From NCBI GenBank assembly GCA_029216955.1, contig JANAVB010016199.1:10580595-10644594 (forward strand): a stretch of DNA of 64,000 bases, given 5' to 3'. Of this stretch, positions 58,169 through 64,000 are shown one piece after another. Numbering within the stretch: the stretch's first letter is position 1; each line of letters begins with the position of its first letter. The DNA comes from Iris pallida (Eukaryota; Streptophyta; Magnoliopsida; Asparagales; Iridaceae). Both the position numbers and the translations under genes were made by a program. Under the pieces are notes generated by a model that saw only the letters and a list, made by a program, of their open reading frames with translations, ran no database searches and had not been told where the DNA came from.

Positions 58169-61100
58169 TGTCACGATCCGCTCCCAAATAATCAGATATG
58201 AGTTGGACACGCCTAGCCTACGTTGGAAGACGTAACACAGTAAGCTGTACAATTCTAAGAAAAACTCCAAGTCACCAGATAAAATAAATAACACAACATC
58301 TATAATGTCCCAGAGAAATACTACAATACTAGTCATTATTACAACTTTAAAAAGAGATAATACCGGAGACAAATCCGGTAACCAGAATAAAATACAACTA
58401 TGAAGTCTTAATGTACAAATATCCAGAAGTAAAACTAAACAAATCTAAATTTTTAGCCTCTAAGTCCCAAGTCTTGGTCCATACTGCTCAGCTAAAATCC
58501 TAGGCTCTGGCCCATAAAGGTGAACAAGATCCTCAAGTATACCTGCAACGTATCCAGTAGGAGCGGAGCAAAGTACAATTCTAAGATAATAAACAAGAAC
58601 AATATAATGAAGAGTAAAGTACGAGAGATATAAGAACATGAAGTACAGAAAAAATAGAGCACATGAAGCACATGAAAGTAAATACATGAAGTACAGGAAA
58701 ATAAATACATGAACTGAATCCTGAACATGAAATATAACAGGGAACCTGACATGTGCACCATTTTAAAATACATCCAGAATATGTGACCGGCTGGGGTAGC
58801 ACATGGTACGACTTAGAGTCTCACGTGCACGATGTGAGACCTAAGATATTCACATGAATTCTAGTTTTGGGTTTGGTCACATATCTGTAGTATTTTCCCA
58901 CCCCAGACACAAGTAAAGTACATGAACATGAACCAGATCACAAGACCATATCGTGTAACCACATGTCTAATATGAAAAGTACAAGACATGAAGTAAATGA
59001 ACATAACCAGAGAATGTACTTGCCTTGCTCGGGATGATCGAAAATAAAAAATAAAGCTGGAAGTCCTCCTGATAATAGGTACAATTTGGTTAGCTTCTAC
59101 AACTAGCTTTTCGTTCTCTAATCTAGATTAATCATATATCTAATTAGCTATTTTAGGAATTTTAGCTAAAAAGTAAGAGCTTAGCAACCACTTATAACTA
59201 TTCTATGGACTATAACATTTGTAATAGTATTAACTTAGATATCATACACCTACTGGTAATCTATTTTAACTAGCCAAAACATAACACTAACTAAATAGTA
59301 ATGAAGACAATATTCTTCTAACTAATAAAATAATGTTTGTTTTTAGAAATAGTTTATATTGATTCAAATATTGCTTAGCAATATTTAATAAAGAACTCAA
59401 CAATCACAATTATTAATAAGATATTACAAACCCCCATCACTCCAGCATTTAAGTTTCCAAATATCAGTCCAGACCTTGCCACATACTTGTCCCAACATTA
59501 TAACTCTAACAGCCTACAACTGTCAGCAATTTGATTCACAAAACCATTCTCCCATATAGACACTGTTCAAGAACACCCATCAATGTTCATAGGACACACA
59601 TCCAACTTAGCTTAAATTGCCAACTGGTCGGCTGCACCATTTACCAAACCAACTTATCAACACCCAACAGTTCAGCATAATCTAATGTTTCAAAAACCTG
59701 CAAAGCAAAGTCTAGCCACATTAATATTTGTTCAAACACACAACAAAGAGTATGACAAAACTTCTAATACTTCTTCACTATTTCAATCTAACATTCAAAA
59801 TAAACGGCTATTACTCCAACCTTCTGTCAGTACTCATGATAAGAAGAAAAACAAAGAACACACATACATTTAAATCCCATAAAAATCCATAAGAAAAATT
59901 ATACATAAGTTTACATACGAAAAATGTAAAATTGAATTAATAATTCCTACAACCAAATCAAACTCTCCAAAGCCTGCCAACCGCTACTCCTGTTCTGTCG
60001 ATCCCTTGCACTCGACGTCCCAAGAACGGACACGAACCCGCAGGACACAACACAACTCTAGACACACCCAATACTGGACACGAGCAATTGTTGGACATGA
60101 ACATCATCATGAATACGCACACAAGACATGAACAAAAACCTTCACCCCGCATCCCGACCCCAAATCTGACCCAAACTTAATCAACAAAAGCACAAAACCA
60201 ATATAATCTTCAATCAGAGGAGAGATAGAAGATTACCTGAACTGAAGAATCAATTGCTAAGAAATGAGGACACGATTAAGGATTCGAACACGCAATCTTG
60301 AATCCCAAAGGTTCATAGTAGCTAAATCCCCCTATAGTTCTTCGTGCTCGATACGGTTAACGACGAACTCGATCAAATTGACTAACTCGTAGTCGTAACG
60401 ACTTCCTGATGGAGAACTCGAGAATGATCTGTCATCGTCGTATCGGAGTGACTCGTCGCAGACATCTCGGTCAGATCTGAGTATGAGCCCCCAATCGTGA
60501 GATGAGGAGAACCCATAGAAGAACAATCCTCTACAAAAGAGTTCGAGACGAACATCACTTCATCGTCGTCGGGAAGAACAAGCGCTTGGTGTTGTTGGTC
60601 GCTACTGCTCGAGGAAGATGTCGCCAAAAATAGTGCTCGTGTCGCCGAGATTGATGAGGCATCGCCGCGAACTCAGCTGTGGAGAGTGGCGCCGTTGTTG
60701 TCTAGCCGTCGGTGAGGATGGAAGTCGTCGTCTCTGTCATGGTGGCAGTCGTCATCGCCACCTCTAGATCTAGGGTTAGGGTTCAGTTGAACGAAAATTT
60801 GGGGAAAAGAAAAAAATGGGGAGAAGAGCTCGGTGTCAGAAGAAAATAAGAGCCGTGGAATGCTCATTTTTCTCTCCTCCTCTTCATATATAAGAAAAAG
60901 GGAAATTTTGCACTAAAATCCCCTAAAAATGATTTATTGAAGTTTGATACAAAAGTTTGTTAGAATATGGTTATGGTTAGTTAGAGAAGTCGTTAGAATC
61001 ATGGGGACCACTCCTAGTTAGTTATAACCAACTAGTGAATCAACTAATCATGCTAATTAATTTAAACTTCTTAAAATACTAACCAAGAAATTTAAATTAG

Positions 61101-61183
61101 GAAATCAAAGCCCAATTATAACATATTCTTTAGAATATCATAATTATTCTAAAATTCCATAAAATTGGAAAAACGAGGTTACA
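58169..61183 (-). mobile_element. 3' LTR of gypsy element D, 3.0 kb
   Basis: The plus strand begins TGTCACGATCCGCTCCC (minus-strand LTR end GGATCGTGACA). At 61183 the minus-strand LTR start TGTAACCTCG follows a polypurine tract. The ends resemble families A and C. It contains a minus-strand TATA box near 60898 and a Ser/Asp-rich open frame downstream of it (60382-60627) that I do not regard as a gene. It inserted into the pol of B; the second target duplication is outside the window. Confidence 0.8.
60895..60902 (-). promoter_or_regulatory. TATA box of LTR D
   Basis: TTATATATGAAG on the minus strand is followed by a GAGGAGGAG-rich leader. Confidence 0.5.
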
Positions 61184-61218
61184 AATCTTCCCCTAGAAAA
61201 TTTCGTCCTCGAAATTTC
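61184..61218 (-). promoter_or_regulatory. Polypurine tract and pol-end phrase of element D
   Basis: The minus strand reads AAATTTCGAGGACGAAATTT, then CTAGGGGAAGATT, then the LTR. The same arrangement precedes the 3' LTR of C (34720-34755) and is usual in Tekay/Del-like chromoviruses. Confidence 0.7.
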
Positions 61219-61901
61219 AAAAAGTACGGCACGATACAGAAATGACACAAAGTTCAAAATTTAGACACGAGTATGAGTACGCTTAAAGACTAGGCATGAA
61301 AATCGTAAAGATTTGAAATGATTTAGCATGACAAAATAAATGGATAAAATGGCACGATCGACAATGATAAAATATTAGTGAGGCACGAAGTGAAACAAAA
61401 TTTAGTTAAGACCAAGTACGATAATTACATACAAGGAGTTGAAATAACACGATTTAATAATGATCAAGAATTAAATATTCACGAGGTGGAATGAATTTTA
61501 ATTACGACCCAGAGGAGTAAAATCATGAAGGCACGATCTTCGAAGCACGATCAAAATTGAAGGTTTAACACAATTAAACTAGAATAAAATAGGAAAATCA
61601 TGGTTAGATAGGCTTGATTAAGATCGAAGTTTAGACAAGACATGATCAAAATATAAGTATGATTAACAGAGAAAAATCTGGTGGAACGGAATCAAAATCT
61701 AGCAATATATAATTATTGAGAAAATCAAATGATTCACTAATAAAATGCAAGAAGAAGAAACTGCAAGGATTTGATTGAGAAGGCGTATGGAACCTACCGA
61801 GGAGATATTAGTATCAAATCAAGATGAGAGTGCAAGGATTTGTGACTCAAGAAAAATCAATAATTATATGCAGTAGGATATAGTTTCTATGGTATCCGAA
61901 A

Positions 61902-61980
<79 letters not shown>

Positions 61981-62460
61981 CCACTTTACTTAGAATCCAT
62001 GTCTCGCCAATGTATACCTGGCTGCAGTGAACTTTCGATTCCATGACTCAAATAATAATATGTTACCTGAATATTCTATCAACTTATCCGTTTTCAAACA
62101 AATATTAACGAAGCGACTCAAGAGATCAAAATATGAAGAATTAGGACAAAGTCTCAATAATACCCGAAAGCTTATGGATGTCTGAAATCACTTCAACTTA
62201 GAGCCCATGCCTCGCCAGTGCGCAGCTGGCTACAGTAAACTCGCACCCTCCATAATCTAGCTAAATGGCTTCAGTGCGCAACTGTCATGCCGTAATAGGT
62301 CGTCGAATATTCTTTCAACTTTATCCATAGGAATTTCAAAAGGTCTATGATAACGCATTATAATAGTCTAAATGATGATAGAAAAGGGATGTTATCTGTC
62401 TTAAAAACAAGGAGTTTTACTAGGTACTAAGAAACGACAAAAGATCCAACAATGAGTATT
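61219..62460 (-). other. Element D interior, non-coding
   Basis: No RT, RNase H or integrase frame occurs on either strand, although pol should lie here. It has a (TA)n array at 61906-61976. CTTAGAATCCATGTCTCGCC (61988) and TTAGAGCCCATGCCTCGCCA (about 62200) mark a 200-bp duplication. Confidence 0.5.
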
Positions 62461-63460
62461 AGTTACTAAAGAAACAAACAAGGAGATTTTAAATCTCAAA
62501 CAGAAAACGAAGTTTCAAATAACCGAAATCTCAAATAGAAAATAAAATATCGAATGGCAACCAAAATTTCGTATATGGAACGTAATCTCGAATAGATAAC
62601 AAAGTCTCGAAGGGTGAATAGGAAGCAAAGTGTCGGATAGAAAACAAAGACTTAAAATAAGAAATAAAATCTCGTATAGGGAACATGTCTAACAAAATCT
62701 TGAATAGCAAACAAAATCTCGAACAAAATCCTGAATGAGGAAATGAAATCTCAAATAAAATCTCGAATGAGGAAACGAAATCACAAATAGGAAATAAAGT
62801 CTTAAATAGAAAATCAATATCAACAAAGTCGCGAATAGTAAACAAAATCTTGAAATAGGAAGCATGGTCTCGAATAGTGAGTAAAAATAACATCGAATAG
62901 CGAATAGAAAACAAAGTATCAAATAGTGAAACAAAGTCTCGAATAGAAAGCAAAATCTCAAATAGAGGACAAGGTCTTAATTAGAAAATCAAATTTCAAA
63001 CAAGTTGTGATAGGAAGCTGAATCTCCAAACAAAGTCTCGAATAGGGGCTGAATCTGAATCTCGATTAGGCATAAAGTCTCAAACAAAATCATGAATGAA
63101 ATCTTCAACAAGTCTTGAGTAGGAAGTGAACCTCAAACAAGTCCCGAATAGAAAACAAAAGCTCAAACAAGATTTTGAATGAGAAACAAAGTTTCAAAAT
63201 GAAATCACGAGTAGGAAATAAAATCTCGAATATCACAAAGTTTGAATAGGAAACAAAATTTCGAATAGAACAAAATTTTGAAATAGGAAATAAAATTCAC
63301 GAATAAGAAACAAAATTATATAATAGGAAACAATATCTCGAAATAAATCTCGAATATGGACCAAAGTTTAGAATAGAAACAAAGTCTAACAATTCTTAAA
63401 TAGGAAACAAGAAAGTTTTAGGAAACGATCTAGGTGCTAAGAAAAAATCTAAAGGGAGAT
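62460..63460 (-). repeat. About 1 kb of diverged ~18-25-bp repeats in element D
   Basis: The phrase AATAGGAAACAAAATCTCGA and variants recur some forty times, interrupted by small indels. Minus-strand frames rich in Phe/Leu/Ile (such as SIRDFVSLFDTLF) are translations of the repeat. Confidence 0.75.
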
Positions 63461-63559
63461 TGGATTGCGAATCATGATCCACAATCTTCTCCAACCATGC
63501 AAGAAAAGCCTTCTATCTTCAGTCTGTCTTCAGCATCCCTTTGGGACTGGAATCGCCTC

Positions 63560-64000
63560 AACTTTTTCAGTTGTCCTGACGTAGGCTAGTCCTGTGGTAG
63601 TGCTCCATGCGGCTGCTGAGTCTGGAGAGGTAGGTCCCTCTGCTGTAGTCCTGGTGCTCCTCGTGTTCGTCCTTGGACAGTGCAATCAGCGACCTCCGAG
63701 CAATCCTTAATCTGGTGGACAGGCGATCTGTAGAACAACCATAGCTTCAATCTCTTGCGGCACTCATCGAAGTGATGCCATAGGTGGTGGCAGTAATTGC
63801 ATGTGATTACCGTCTAGGTTTGAGTCTGAATCTTCCATTGTGGCTGAAGTATAGGGGCTCTCGCAAGAAGATATGGCTGATGGGGTGCTGGCTGCTAAGG
63901 TTTGGTGCTGCTCGACCATTACGATCAGCGACCTACTGGCAATCTTTGACCTGGTGGACAGACGATCCACAGAATAAGTATAGTCCCAATCTCTTACGAC
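63560..64000 (-). pseudogene. Gag fragment of element D with repeated zinc-knuckle module
   Basis: From the window edge the minus strand reads RKRLGLYLFCGSSVHQVKDC, a stop, about 40 linker residues, then CNYCHHLWHHFDECRKRLKL and SPVHQIKDC. The CNYC...H...C knuckle is intact (CX2CX4HX4C). The knuckles after each RKRL are degraded to different degrees. The RKRL plus VHQ(V/I)KDC module occurs twice within about 200 bp, as in element A, so a doubled knuckle pair appears ancestral. The N-terminal part of gag is outside the window. Coding ends around 63560. Confidence 0.7.

Noticed and set aside
60332..60867. Ser/Asp-rich open frames on the minus strand
   Set aside because: They lie inside LTR D downstream of its TATA box, have no recognisable domain, and are best read as LTR leader.
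62531..62961. Phe/Leu/Ile-rich minus-strand open frames that look like a membrane protein
   Set aside because: The frame repeats with the ~20-bp DNA repeat of element D; no independent coding evidence.

Overview
This is a plant nuclear window, from a flowering plant by its contents. It is almost entirely nested transposable elements: Ty3/gypsy elements of the Tat and Tekay/Del-like chromovirus types, a Ty1/copia element, a Helitron, Tourist-like MITEs, a Mutator-like element, CACTA remnants and tRNA-derived SINEs. The only recognisable host-gene material is a broken, intron-retaining piece of a TOPLESS-family corepressor gene at 42395-43210. I see no intact host gene, rRNA, tRNA gene or CRISPR array. 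The species cannot be named from the sequence.

Layout. A Ty1/copia element on the plus strand (30825-32412 and 38867-39235) is the oldest layer of the left half. A minus-strand gypsy element (family A) sits in it. A's 5' LTR is 6379-7137 plus 27314-30824, its gag remnants are at 5500-6135 and 700-1162, and its 3' end lies off the left edge. A solo LTR of family B (1163-5499) splits the A gag. A 20-kb Tat-type element E (7138-27308, target duplication CTACT) splits the A LTR, and a 2.6-kb solo LTR F (7475-10074, target duplication ATGCG) splits E's own 5' LTR. The copia RNase H region is broken by a 460-bp Helitron and by element C (LTRs up to 34719 and 35305-38866, with only 585 bp between them).

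The middle (39236-46625) is the least repetitive part: a SINE, a Tourist-like MITE, the TOPLESS-like pseudogene, CACTA ends and an inverted-repeat element. The right part is a plus-strand gypsy element B. Its 5' LTR (46626-50082 plus 54604-55392) is itself hit by a Tourist-like MITE, a 1158-bp Mutator-like element and a 4.5-kb solo LTR of family A. B's gag-protease-RT frame runs 55612-58168 and is cut by the 3' LTR of minus-strand element D (58169-61183), whose internal region reaches the window end.

The richest object is element E. One sense frame from the LTR/primer-site junction to 19680 encodes gag, protease, RT, RNase H, a second archaeal-type RNase H and integrase. A second, antisense gene between pol and the 3' LTR (25454 down to about 21066) has its own TATA box, at least two introns, a plant-mobile-domain-like region and a coiled-coil tail. 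A short ATGCGGC motif recurs about forty times across E's LTRs, the start of gag, the antisense gene's intron and the region before the 3' LTR. All premature stops in E's sense frame look like C-to-T or G-to-A changes, as expected of a methylated element decaying after silencing.
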